Of a stretch of 64,000 nt of DNA, positions 20,398 to 28,110 are shown piece after piece. How positions within the stretch are numbered: position 1 is the first letter of the stretch; the number at the start of each line of letters is the position of its first letter. The position numbers and the translations under genes were made by a program. Origin of the DNA: Tunturiibacter empetritectus (GTDB taxonomy: Bacteria > Acidobacteriota > Terriglobia > Terriglobales > Acidobacteriaceae); assembly GCF_013410875.1 (NCBI RefSeq), contig NZ_JACCCU010000002.1, positions 248,001-312,000 of the forward strand. The letters are read 5' to 3'. Under the pieces are notes generated by a model. The model worked only from the letters and a program-made list of their open reading frames with translations. It did not search any database and was not told where the DNA came from.

Positions 20398-21178
20398 TCT
20401 GGTCGACAGCGTTCGCGCCGCAGTCACCGACCGCGCCGAACTCCCAGGCATGAGCCTGATGGAGCACCTCACCGAGCTCCGCAAACGCCTCATCCATGCC
20501 ACCGTCTATCTGCTCATCGGATTCGCCGTTGCCTACGCCTTTCACGAGCGGCTCTACGGCCTTGTCCAGAAACCACTCGACGACCTCCACATCGCACTCA
20601 ACTTCACCCACCCCACCGACGGTCTCAATCTCTACCTCAAGACCGCCCTGCTGGGTGGCGCGATCCTAGCCTCGCCCTTCATCCTCTACCAGCTCTGGCT
20701 CTTCATCTCGCCCGGCATGTACGCCAACGAGAAGCGCTACGTATTTCCCTTCATGGGCGCGACCATCGGTCTCTTCATGGCGGGAGCGTGGTTCGGCTAT
20801 CACTGGGTGCTCCCCGGCGCCATCAAAGTCCTCGTTCTGGACTTCGGCAAGAGATTCCACCCCATCCTCACCATCGAGGACTACACCCAGTTCTTCCTCG
20901 CCGTCATACTCGGCCTCGGCATCTGCTTCGAACTGCCAATCCTCATCTTCTTCCTCTCGCTCTTCGGCATCGTCGACGCCAAGTTCCTCATCAAGCACAT
21001 CCGCTACGCCATTCTCGTCATCTTCCTCATCTCGGCCATCATCTGTCCGTTGCCCGACCCCTTCAGCATGATCCTCTTCGCCAGTCCCATGCTCGTTCTC
21101 TATCTTCTCGGCGTAGGCGTCGCGTACTTCGTTCATCCATCCCGTCGCAAACCCAAAGAGGCCAGTAAAGCCGCATGA
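20390..21178 (+). CDS. tatC: Twin-arginine translocase subunit TatC
   Basis: Polytopic receptor for twin-arginine signal peptides. The 262-residue protein has six predicted membrane helices and the conserved N-terminal MSLMEHLTELRKRLIHA (about 17-33), which includes the Glu of the signal-peptide site. The second conserved region FILYQLWLFISPGMYANEKRY lies near 90-110. It overlaps both neighbours by a few bases (tatB before, an M28 peptidase after), so the three form one operon. Confidence 0.96.
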   Translation: MADLVDSVRAAVTDRAELPGMSLMEHLTELRKRLIHATVYLLIGFAVAYAFHERLYGLVQKPLDDLHIALNFTHPTDGLNLYLKTALLGGAILASPFILYQLWLFISPGMYANEKRYVFPFMGATIGLFMAGAWFGYHWVLPGAIKVLVLDFGKRFHPILTIEDYTQFFLAVILGLGICFELPILIFFLSLFGIVDAKFLIKHIRYAILVIFLISAIICPLPDPFSMILFASPMLVLYLLGVGVAYFVHPSRRKPKEASKAA

Positions 21179-22125
21179 CCCGACGCCGACCACTCTTCCT
21201 CGCGCTGCTTCTCGCCTTCCTTGCATCTGCAATCAATGCCCCAAAAGCTAACGCCCAGAGAGCCGCCTCCCCTCAATTCAGCGGACAAGCTGCCTACAAC
21301 CTCACCAAACAGCTCCTCGACGTAGCTCCCAAACGCTTCAACGGCTCTCCCGGACATGCCAAAGCCGAAGAGTTCCTCAAGCAGCACTTCGCCCCCGAAG
21401 CCGCCAAGGGAAACTTCGTCGCCGACACGTTCACCGCCACCACCCCCGCCGGCCTCCAGACGATGACCAACTACATCGCCAAATTTCCAGGCAAAAAAGA
21501 CGGCATCATCGTCCTCGTCTCTCACTACGAGACCAACTACTACCTTCGCGACATCGATTTTTACGGCGCGAACGACGGCGCAGCCACCAGCGCATTGCTC
21601 ATCGAAATCGCCAGCGTCCTCCGAGCCCACCCGCCCGAGGGCTACTCCATCTGGCTCGTCTTTGACGACGGAGAAGAGTCCGTCAGCGGCAAGTGGTCCA
21701 CCGCCGACTCCCTCTACGGCACCCGTCACCTCGCCGCCAAATGGTCCCAGGACGGCACCCTCTCCAAAATGAAAGCTCTCCTAGTCGCCGACATGATCGC
21801 CGACAAGGATCTCAACATTGACTACGTAGAAAACTCCACCCCGTGGCTGCTCGACCTGCTAAAAGTCGCCGCCAAAAACACCGGCCACTCCGCCAGCATC
21901 TTCAAATACCGCGAGGCCGAAGAAGATGATCATCTCCCGTTCGCGGCACGCGGCGTACCTGTCCTCGATGTGATCGACGCCCACTACGGCGCCTTCACCG
22001 CAGCCCTCCCCGACGGCTACCACCACACCGACAAGGACACCCTCGACAAGATCAGCGCCCATTCCCTGCAGATCTCCGGCGACATCTTCCTCGAGATGAT
22101 CCGCTTAATCAACCAGCGCCCCTAA
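21175..22125 (+). CDS. Secreted M28-family peptidase / glutaminyl-cyclase-like protein
   Basis: Zinc-dependent exported enzyme of the M28 fold. The 316-residue protein begins with a signal peptide (MTRRRPLFLALLLAFLASAI, cleavage near ANAQ). Metal-site residues are in place: SHYET, GANDGAA, the Glu pair in DDGEE, VADMIADKD and the late His in GYHHTDKD. The DDGEE and ADMIADKD pattern is closer to glutaminyl cyclases than to classic aminopeptidases, so it may form N-terminal pyroglutamate or act as a peptidase. It overlaps tatC by four bases. Its signal has an RRR run but no clear Tat consensus. Confidence 0.83.
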   Translation: MTRRRPLFLALLLAFLASAINAPKANAQRAASPQFSGQAAYNLTKQLLDVAPKRFNGSPGHAKAEEFLKQHFAPEAAKGNFVADTFTATTPAGLQTMTNYIAKFPGKKDGIIVLVSHYETNYYLRDIDFYGANDGAATSALLIEIASVLRAHPPEGYSIWLVFDDGEESVSGKWSTADSLYGTRHLAAKWSQDGTLSKMKALLVADMIADKDLNIDYVENSTPWLLDLLKVAAKNTGHSASIFKYREAEEDDHLPFAARGVPVLDVIDAHYGAFTAALPDGYHHTDKDTLDKISAHSLQISGDIFLEMIRLINQRP

Positions 22126-22133
22126 AAGATAGT

Positions 22134-22343
22134 GTCCTGCCGGACGGCCCTCCTGCGCGGAGGGCGGTCACTTCGTGACTCGTATACCTTGTCGCGGTGA
22201 GCCGTAGATGCCGGTCCTCCCGTTGGTCGGGATGAAAATCTTATTCCGACCAACGGGAGGGCGCATATCTTTCACTAACCCGAGGAAAGGTATACACGTC
22301 ACGAAGTGACCGCGCCGCGCGTAGCGGGCCCGTCCGGCAGGAC
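22134..22343. repeat. Nested inverted-repeat element, copy B
   Basis: A 210-base copy, the longest. Both terminal arms, both gtcacttcgtgac-type hairpins, both gtatacc blocks and both central arms (cctcccgttggtcgg and ccgaccaacgggagg) are present. The hairpin inside the left end is ccctcc...ggaggg. It lies between the convergent M28/QC-like gene and the DUF3761-like gene. Confidence 0.9.
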
Positions 22344-22348
22344 AGTCT

Positions 22349-22891
22349 CTACTTCGTGCAGCTCTTTCCGTGGTCCCCATGAGCGCCCTTAGCCTTGGCA
22401 TCAGCCTCAGACATATAAGCGCCTTCCTTCGTCTTGCCGTAGAAGTCCGTCCCATAGCAATGGTAGACGTTGCTCGACGTATTCACCCACACCAGGCCAG
22501 GACCGCCGCCCGCAGCCAGCGGACGAGCCGCAGCCTTCTGCGCTGGAGACATCTTTCCGGACGTACCACCCGACGAAGCCGACGCAGATGCAGCCGCAGC
22601 CGCGGGTGCAGTTGTCGCCGCAGCAGCAGGAGCAGTTGCCGAAGCGGTCTTGGCCGCAGGTGCAGCAGCAGGTGCAGCCGCAGCAGCAGCGGGTGCCTTC
22701 GCCGTCGAAGCCGCATACCACTCCTTCACCCCCTGGTGTCCCCGGCAAGCCCCGGCTTTACTCGCAGCCGTCGAGTAGGTTCCGTCCTTGCACATGCCTG
22801 TAGATCCCGCTGGTGCCGCTGCCTGAGCCGCAGCCATCTGTGTCCCGACCAGCCCCACCGCAACCGCCATTAAACACATCGAAATCTTCAT
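22349..22891 (-). CDS. Secreted Ala-rich protein with DUF3761-like motif
   Basis: Exported protein of unknown role. The ATG at 22891 (GGAG six bases upstream) gives a 180-residue protein with signal peptide MKISMCLMAVAVGLVGTQMA, cleavage near AAAQA. It then has MCKDGTYSTAASKAGACRGHQGVKEWY, the pattern of DUF3761 (C-x-DG-x-x-S-x-x-x-x-x-x-x-C-x-x-H-x-G-V). About 70 residues of Ala/Pro/Thr-rich linker follow, then a C-terminal domain (VWVNTSSNVYHCYGTDFYGKT) seen in small secreted acidobacterial proteins. A 42-residue upstream extension in frame lacks a ribosome-binding site. Confidence 0.75.
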   Translation of the reverse strand: MKISMCLMAVAVGLVGTQMAAAQAAAPAGSTGMCKDGTYSTAASKAGACRGHQGVKEWYAASTAKAPAAAAAAPAAAPAAKTASATAPAAAATTAPAAAAASASASSGGTSGKMSPAQKAAARPLAAGGGPGLVWVNTSSNVYHCYGTDFYGKTKEGAYMSEADAKAKGAHGDHGKSCTK

Positions 22892-23098
22892 AACATCTCC
22901 AGTAGTTTGATTTAGGTGGCCCGAATACCGCCAAATCCTACCCCATCGCGCCTCAGCTGTCACCAAAAACCGCCGAAAACCAGTTCCATCGTCTCGAAAA
23001 AACAGACCAATTATCACCCAAACGAGTTACAAACTACTGCATTCGAGGGATAGTCTCCAGGCTAACGTTCCCCCTAGTCTTGGCCGATAGGAGGGACC

Positions 23099-23302
23099 AT
23101 GCAGACACCATCGTACGCAGACATTCACAACCGATACAGAGAACTCACCACCCGCACCGCTCGTCAAAACAATGCAGACGGCTTCCTCGAGACCCATCAT
23201 GTCCTCGATATCGCGCGCAGCCTCTTTCTCTCCTCCCTCCTGTGGATGGCGCTCGCAATTATCGTCTACACGGTCTACTCCATGGTCGCCGGCGCCCACT
23301 AG
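23099..23302 (+). CDS. Small single-span membrane protein, unknown
   Basis: The 67-residue product is not recognised. It is supported by a strong AGGAGG ribosome-binding site six bases before the ATG and by a sensible layout. The N-terminus is soluble and polar (MQTPSYADIHNRYRELTTRT) and is followed by one hydrophobic helix near 43-63 (LFLSSLLWMALAIIVYTVYSM). It could be a small regulator or a respiratory-complex accessory subunit, but nothing in the context decides. TerC follows 127 bases later on the same strand. Confidence 0.6.
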   Translation: MQTPSYADIHNRYRELTTRTARQNNADGFLETHHVLDIARSLFLSSLLWMALAIIVYTVYSMVAGAH

Positions 23303-23429
23303 CCAGCGCTCTGTAGTTGCAATACAGCAGGTAATAGCTCCGTCAAACCCTCCCCAGACGAGCTCGGCCCCCCAAATTGATCCACCCTCCAGGCAAGCTC
23401 CAGCCCGCGCCCTGTAGCATCCAAATGAG

Positions 23430-24350
23430 ATGCTCGCCGCGACCCCCATCAGCCACTGGATAGGTTTCCACCTCTTCATCCTCATCCTCCTCGGGGCCGA
23501 GCTGTTATACGTCCGCCGCCAGGGCCCCTCAAAAACCCAATCCACCTCCGTCGCCGCCACCATCCTCTGGGTAGCCGCCGCCCTCGCCTTCGCCCTCTTC
23601 CTCTTTCGCTCCATGGGCAGCCAGTCCGCAACCCAGTACCTCGCCGGCTATGCCATCGAAGAGTCGCTCTCCATCGACAATCTCTTCCTCTTCCTCCTCC
23701 TCTTCCGCGTCTTCAAGATCGAACCTGCCCATCAGCCCAAAGCTCTCTTCTGGGGAGTCCTTGGCGCCATCCTCATGCGTGGAGCCTTCATCGCCGCCGG
23801 CCTCGGCCTCCTTGCCCGCTTCGAGTGGGTCAGCTACCTCTTCGCTGCGATCCTGCTCCTCGCCGCCATTCGCCTCGTCCTCCCAGGCGCCGAAAAGCCA
23901 CAAACCGAGACGCCCCGCTGGATCGCCTGGCTCTCCCGCCTCCACCCTGTTAGCCTCCGTCAGGACAAGTTCTTCGTCTTCGAGAGCGGCCAGCGCATGA
24001 TCACCGTTCTCTTCCTCGCCCTCATCGCCATTGAACTCACCGACGTTGTCTTCGCCCTCGACTCCATCCCCGCCGTCCTCTCCATCACCCGCCAGCCCTT
24101 CCTCGCCTACACCTCGAACATCATGGCCGTCATGGGTCTTCGCTCTCTCTACTTCCTCCTCGCCCACCTGCTCGCCAAGCTGCGTTTCCTCCACTACGGC
24201 CTCGCCGCGGTCCTCGCCTTCGCAGCCTTCAAAATGCTCGCCGCCCACTGGATCGAGATCGGTCCCCTGCTCTCGCTCGTCGCGATCGTAGCCATCCTCG
24301 GAATCACCATCGCTCTCTCACTCCTCCCAAAAAAGCGCTCCGTGGCCTGA
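23430..24350 (+). CDS. TerC/Alx-family membrane protein
   Basis: Integral membrane protein of the TerC family, linked to Mn2+ homeostasis (Alx-type), pH response or tellurite resistance. The 306-residue protein has about eight to nine membrane helices. It shows the family-defining acidic motifs YAIEESLSIDNLFLFLL (about 75-91) and LIAIELTDVVFALDSIPAVL (about 197-216), with conserved Glu and Asp residues within the membrane that are thought to bind metal. No yybP-ykoY-type manganese riboswitch is visible in the 127 bases upstream. A long perfect palindrome follows 87 bases after the stop. Confidence 0.9.
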   Translation: MLAATPISHWIGFHLFILILLGAELLYVRRQGPSKTQSTSVAATILWVAAALAFALFLFRSMGSQSATQYLAGYAIEESLSIDNLFLFLLLFRVFKIEPAHQPKALFWGVLGAILMRGAFIAAGLGLLARFEWVSYLFAAILLLAAIRLVLPGAEKPQTETPRWIAWLSRLHPVSLRQDKFFVFESGQRMITVLFLALIAIELTDVVFALDSIPAVLSITRQPFLAYTSNIMAVMGLRSLYFLLAHLLAKLRFLHYGLAAVLAFAAFKMLAAHWIEIGPLLSLVAIVAILGITIALSLLPKKRSVA

Positions 24351-24436
24351 TAAAGCATTGAATTTATAGGGAAAATTTGCGTTGCGCGGACTCTTGATAG
24401 AGCTGCCGTCGGCGGGAATGGGGTAAATTTGCAGTT

Positions 24437-24462
24437 TTAAGTGGAAAATTTTTTCCACTTAA
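24437..24462. repeat. Perfect AT-rich inverted repeat (ttaagtggaaaa / ttttccacttaa)
   Basis: The two 12-base arms have a two-base centre. It lies 87 bases after terC and about 170 bases upstream of the sigma-54-type promoter. It could be a terminator-like hairpin or a binding site for a dimeric activator. Confidence 0.75.
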
Positions 24463-24606
24463 AGGCAGCCGGAGACTAGACTCCGAAAAAAATTCCATAC
24501 GAACTCAAATCCAAGATCCGCCCTCCGCCGTTATGCGAAATCCTGGCAAGTAGTTCAGAAACACCGCTAAAACCAGAGTTTCCTATTTCTTGGCGATAAA
24601 TAGTCT

Positions 24607-24624
24607 TTGGCCAGGGACTTGCAA
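24607..24624 (+). promoter_or_regulatory. Sigma-54 (RpoN) -24/-12 promoter for the PEP-CTERM gene
   Basis: TTGGC-CAGGGAC-TTGCA carries GG at 24609-24610 and GC at 24621-24622, exactly 12 bases apart as sigma-54 requires. Transcription would begin near 24634, about 18 bases before the start codon, leaving room for the AAGGAG ribosome-binding site. Confidence 0.7.
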
Positions 24625-24651
24625 TAACCACAGGTATAAGGAGTCACACCT

Positions 24652-25206
24652 ATGAAATCGCCTGCCGCATTTCTCGCTCTGGTTACTCTCGCCCTTATCC
24701 CATCCGCCCTTCACGCCGACTCAATCTCCGCAATCATTAATGCCGGTGCCGGTGATCAAATCATTACCCCAATCGTCATCGGTGATGCCGAGGTGTTCAG
24801 CTTCACGAAGCTCAGCACAGACATCTTCAGCACCAGTCTCGAAACCTTCACCGCAAGCTACGCAGACGTCTCAGGAGTACTTGGTGTTTTAAACGTTACC
24901 GAGGCCTGCGTCGCCGTAACCGTCGTCTTCAACCACGCAGCTCCCTGCCAAAGCCTTGCATTTTCCTTTACCAATGCCACCCTCGGTGACATAACTGTCG
25001 GGACCTTTCTCGGCCTCGGCGCCAACGTGGCAGGAGGCGTAGCCGGAGTCAACTTCGACGGCAGCATCGGAGCAGGTTCAGGCTCCTTTGACTTCACCAA
25101 TCCTTCCTCGAACAGCCCCGTCCCAGAACCCGGCACACTGAGCCTCATGGCCACAGGCCTGCTCGGCGCAGCCGCTACCGTCCGCCGCAAATTCGCGACG
25201 GCCTAA
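24652..25206 (+). CDS. PEP-CTERM sorting-domain protein
   Basis: Exported surface protein of 184 residues. A signal peptide (MKSPAAFLALVTLALIPSALHA) is followed by a Ser/Thr/Gly-rich extracellular part. The C-terminal sorting signal VPEPGTLSLMATGLLGAAAT-VRRKF has the expected VPEP motif, hydrophobic helix and Arg-rich end. Proteins of this class are cut and processed by an exosortase (EpsH-type), usually during polysaccharide or biofilm formation. No exosortase gene is in the window. An RpoN-type promoter lies just upstream and a strong terminator follows, so it is a single-gene unit. Confidence 0.9.
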   Translation: MKSPAAFLALVTLALIPSALHADSISAIINAGAGDQIITPIVIGDAEVFSFTKLSTDIFSTSLETFTASYADVSGVLGVLNVTEACVAVTVVFNHAAPCQSLAFSFTNATLGDITVGTFLGLGANVAGGVAGVNFDGSIGAGSGSFDFTNPSSNSPVPEPGTLSLMATGLLGAAATVRRKFATA

Positions 25207-25250
25207 AGTGTTTTCCGACAGCAAACCACGTTAGCTCAAGGCAAACTTAT

Positions 25251-25281
25251 GGGCCGTCAAATCTGGCGGCCCGCTTTTTTT
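25251..25281 (+). terminator. Terminator after the PEP-CTERM gene
   Basis: The stem gggccgtc/ggcggccc (25251-25258 with 25265-25272, one T-G wobble) has a six-base loop and is followed by gcttttttt. Confidence 0.85.
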
Positions 25282-25412
25282 CATCCAATCCATCGCCACG
25301 CGATCCATCCCCTTTTCCCTCAAAATCGACCAGACAAGACGAATCTTGCTGAAACCCGGATCCAACTAGGACTGAACTTGTCGTATTTCAATTCCTTGTG
25401 TAAAAAGACTTA

Positions 25413-25970
25413 ATGTCCTCTTCTCATTCCGCACTGAAGTACACCAGACTTGTCCATCTCTATCTCGGGGTCTTTACTGCACCTGCCCTGCTCTTCTTCG
25501 CCTTTACCGGAGCCCTCCAAACCTTCAGCCTCCATGAAACCACGCGCGGCAGCAGCTACAAACCGCCCGCCTGGGCCGTGACGCTGGGCCAGATCCACAA
25601 GAAGCAGACCACCGTCGTTCCCGTAAGAAAACTCCCCCCACCAGAGCGATCCCCAGAAAATTCCTCAGCCAAATTACAAGACAAGCCCTCAAACAACAGC
25701 GCCGACAAGCAACCCGACAAATCTCAATCTGCCCCCATCACCGGCACGCAGCCGGCGCAAAGCCCATCGCCCCAATCAGCGGACGCACCCGCACCAAAAC
25801 CACACAACACCTTGCCCCTGAAGATCTTCTTTCTTCTCGTCTCCATCGGTCTCTTTATCTCGACCATCTCTGGCATTTACATGTCCTACAAGTACATCCG
25901 CAACAGAGGTCTCATCACAGCGATACTCATCGCCGGTGTCGTCATTCCCATACTTCTAACTATCCTGTAA
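25413..25970 (+). CDS. Short PepSY-TM-like membrane protein
   Basis: The 185-residue protein has a first membrane helix near 17-37 within RLVHLYLGVFTAPALLFFAFTGALQTF. This N-terminus resembles PepSY-associated TM proteins (R-x-x-H-x-x-x-G-x-x-x-x-P). A Pro/Ser/Gln-rich linker runs from about 55 to 128, and two further helices lie near 130-152 and 166-184. Full PepSY_TM proteins are much longer, so this looks like a reduced relative that keeps the membrane parts only. The role is unknown. It stands alone between the PEP-CTERM gene and a convergent small gene. Confidence 0.65.
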   Translation: MSSSHSALKYTRLVHLYLGVFTAPALLFFAFTGALQTFSLHETTRGSSYKPPAWAVTLGQIHKKQTTVVPVRKLPPPERSPENSSAKLQDKPSNNSADKQPDKSQSAPITGTQPAQSPSPQSADAPAPKPHNTLPLKIFFLLVSIGLFISTISGIYMSYKYIRNRGLITAILIAGVVIPILLTIL

Positions 25971-25995
25971 TTACGCCCCTAAAGTCGCAGCCACA

Positions 25996-26271
25996 TCACG
26001 GCTCCAACTCCCGTCGTTCGCTGCCATTCCCCCAACGCAGAAGAAACACCAGGACCAGAACCGCAACGATCCCGCCGCCAAACAATCCAGCCATCGCCGC
26101 TGCCAGCGCCTCCGGGCCGCCATGGAAGAGTCCATTCTCCCTGACATCCGCAACCTTGCAATAGATCGCCACCGCGACCACGCAAAAACTCAACCCCGCT
26201 CCCACAATCGATGCCACCAATCGCGAAAGACCGTGCCCCCGGCTCAAGCCTGAACCTCTATCCGCTTCCAA
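25996..26271 (-). CDS. Small two-span membrane protein downstream of nadB, unknown
   Basis: Not recognised. The 91-residue product has two hydrophobic stretches, near 17-38 (RLVASIVGAGLSFCVVAVAIY) and 56-79 (LAAAMAGLFGGGIVAVLVLVFLL), and a charged tail. It follows nadB after 27 bases on the same strand, so it could be co-transcribed. Support is limited to frame, spacing and membrane pattern; a chance reading frame cannot be excluded. Confidence 0.45.
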   Translation of the reverse strand: MEADRGSGLSRGHGLSRLVASIVGAGLSFCVVAVAIYCKVADVRENGLFHGGPEALAAAMAGLFGGGIVAVLVLVFLLRWGNGSERRELEP

Positions 26272-26298
26272 TCTATCCCCAAAACAACCCGCCCCATC

Positions 26299-27885
26299 TC
26301 AAGCAACAAACTCAAGCCTCCCATTCTGCATCACCGAGTGCTTCGCAACCTTATCCCGCAGCGGAAAGTCATTCCGAAAATGTGCTCCCCGGCTCTCCTC
26401 GCGCCCCAGCGCCGACGTCACGATCAGCTCCGCCACTACATGCAGATTCCTGGCCTCCACCGCCCGCCGGGTCAGCCCCTTCGGCATAGCCGTCCCCAAC
26501 GCATCCAACCCACGCTTAGCCTGCTCCAGACCAGCCTTATCCCGCAGCAGCCCGGCGTACTTCCACATCAGATCGCGCAGCTCTTTGATCCATCGCTCCG
26601 TCGCAGCCTCCGGCGTCACACCCCCACTGGAAGCCACCACCGAAGCACTTGCATCAAGCTCGGCCAACGACGTCTCCGCAACCATCGTCTCCGCCGCCAG
26701 CGGCCCAAACACCAGCCCCTCCAGCAGCGAGTTGCTCGCCAGCCGATTCGCTCCATGCACCCCCGTACAGGCCGCCTCGCCCGCCGCATACAACCCCGGC
26801 AGCGTCGTCCTTCCCTGCACATCCGTCTTCACCCCACCCATCAGATAGTGCGCCGCCGGCCGCACCGGAACCAGATCCCTCCCCAACTCCAGCCGATACT
26901 TCGCCAGAAACTTCGAGATCCCCGGAAACCGCCTCTGCAAGTCCGTCGCGCCCGGACTCCCAGTCGGATTCAAAGCCACATGCCGCATATCCAGATACAC
27001 CGGCCCATCCATGCCCTCCCGCGTAATCGCCCGCGCCACCACATCCCGCGGAGCCAGCTCCAGCAGCGGATGATACCGCTCCATAAACCGCTCCCCCTTC
27101 GCATTCACCAGGGTAGCGCCCTCGCCCCGCAGCGCCTCACTCAGCAAAAAGCGCGGTGCCCCTGGCTCAATAAACGCCGTCGGATGAAACTGATAGAACT
27201 CCATATCGCTCACCGCCGCACCCGCCCGGTAAGCCATCGCAATCCCGTCTCCCGTAGCCACCGCAGGGTTCGTCGTATCGCTATAGACCTGCCCCGCCCC
27301 GCCGCTGGCCAGCAACACAGCCCCAGCCCGCACCACCCTCAGGCCACCCTCGCCATCCAGCAGCGTAGCCCCCACCACGCGACCACCCTCCACCAGCAGA
27401 TCCACACTGGTCGCCCACTCCATCAACTCGATCGAGGGAATCTCCCGCACATGCCGCAGCAGCGACACCGCAATCTCCTTCCCCGTCGCATCTCCATTCG
27501 CATGCAGAATCCGCGACAGGCTATGCGCCCCCTCGCGTGTCCGCATCAACTCGCCCTCCACCCCGTTCTTGTCCGTCGGATAGCGATCGAACGCCGTCCC
27601 CCACTCCAGCAGCTCCTCCACACGCTTCGGCCCCTTGGTCACCAACACCGCAGCGGCCTCACGATTCACCAGCCCATCGCCAGCCGCCATCGTGTCCTCA
27701 AGATGCAGTGCGACATCTTCCTCTCCTCCCATCGCCACCGCGATTCCACCCTGCGCATAAGCTGTATTCGACTCCGCCAGCTCTTCCTTGGTCACCACTA
27801 GTACCGTGCTCGTCTCCGCCAACCGAATCGCCGCGCTCAACCCTGCAATCCCTGCCCCTATTACCAAAAAATCAAACCGTTCCAT
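26299..27885 (-). CDS. nadB: L-aspartate oxidase
   Basis: FAD enzyme oxidising L-aspartate to iminoaspartate, the substrate of NadA. The 528-residue protein begins with the FAD-binding VIGAGIAGLSAAIRLAE (about 8-24). It continues with SNTAYAQGGIAVAMG (39-53), the REGAHSLSRILHANGDATG region (about 118-136) and the active-site/FAD part HYLMGGVKTD, and ends with the helical C-terminal domain. The motifs favour NadB over succinate dehydrogenase flavoprotein, and nadA is also present in the window. A nested inverted-repeat element lies upstream, between nadB and the divergent aroB. Confidence 0.95.
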   Translation of the reverse strand: MERFDFLVIGAGIAGLSAAIRLAETSTVLVVTKEELAESNTAYAQGGIAVAMGGEEDVALHLEDTMAAGDGLVNREAAAVLVTKGPKRVEELLEWGTAFDRYPTDKNGVEGELMRTREGAHSLSRILHANGDATGKEIAVSLLRHVREIPSIELMEWATSVDLLVEGGRVVGATLLDGEGGLRVVRAGAVLLASGGAGQVYSDTTNPAVATGDGIAMAYRAGAAVSDMEFYQFHPTAFIEPGAPRFLLSEALRGEGATLVNAKGERFMERYHPLLELAPRDVVARAITREGMDGPVYLDMRHVALNPTGSPGATDLQRRFPGISKFLAKYRLELGRDLVPVRPAAHYLMGGVKTDVQGRTTLPGLYAAGEAACTGVHGANRLASNSLLEGLVFGPLAAETMVAETSLAELDASASVVASSGGVTPEAATERWIKELRDLMWKYAGLLRDKAGLEQAKRGLDALGTAMPKGLTRRAVEARNLHVVAELIVTSALGREESRGAHFRNDFPLRDKVAKHSVMQNGRLEFVA

Positions 27886-27915
27886 CCTTCAATGCTACTG
27901 GAGTTTAGAGGATAG

Positions 27916-28080
27916 GTCCTGCCGGACGGGCCCGCTACGCGCGGCGCGGGCGTTCGCACGCCTTCTTAAAGCTTCGCGTGGTCCTCCCGTTGGTCGGAAT
28001 CAGCCTCCCTCGCGCCACGCGAAGCGGTATACAAGTCACGAAGTGACCGCCCCACGCGCAGTGGGCCCGTCCGGCAGGAC
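27916..28080. repeat. Nested inverted-repeat element, copy C
   Basis: The shortest full copy (165 bases). Both terminal arms are intact (gtcctgccggacgg, ccgtccggcaggac) and the right half is complete. The left half lacks the gtcacttcgtgac hairpin, and only the left central arm cctcccgttggtcgg is clear. It lies between divergent genes (nadB and aroB), so it cannot be acting only as a terminator. Confidence 0.85.
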
Positions 28081-28110
28081 AAAGAATAGATACGATACGA
28101 TGAAGAAACC

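Larger units (their letters stand above)
24351..24651. other. Intergenic region between TerC and the PEP-CTERM gene
   Basis: It contains a perfect 12-base inverted repeat and a sigma-54-type promoter, listed separately. The rest is AT-rich and holds no gene that I can support. Confidence 0.6.

Noticed and set aside
23303-23429. Possible yybP-ykoY manganese riboswitch before terC
   Set aside because: The conserved core of that RNA was not found in this gap.
26338-27801. 487-residue open frame opposite nadB
   Set aside because: Antisense shadow. The product is rich in Arg, Pro and His, with no motif.
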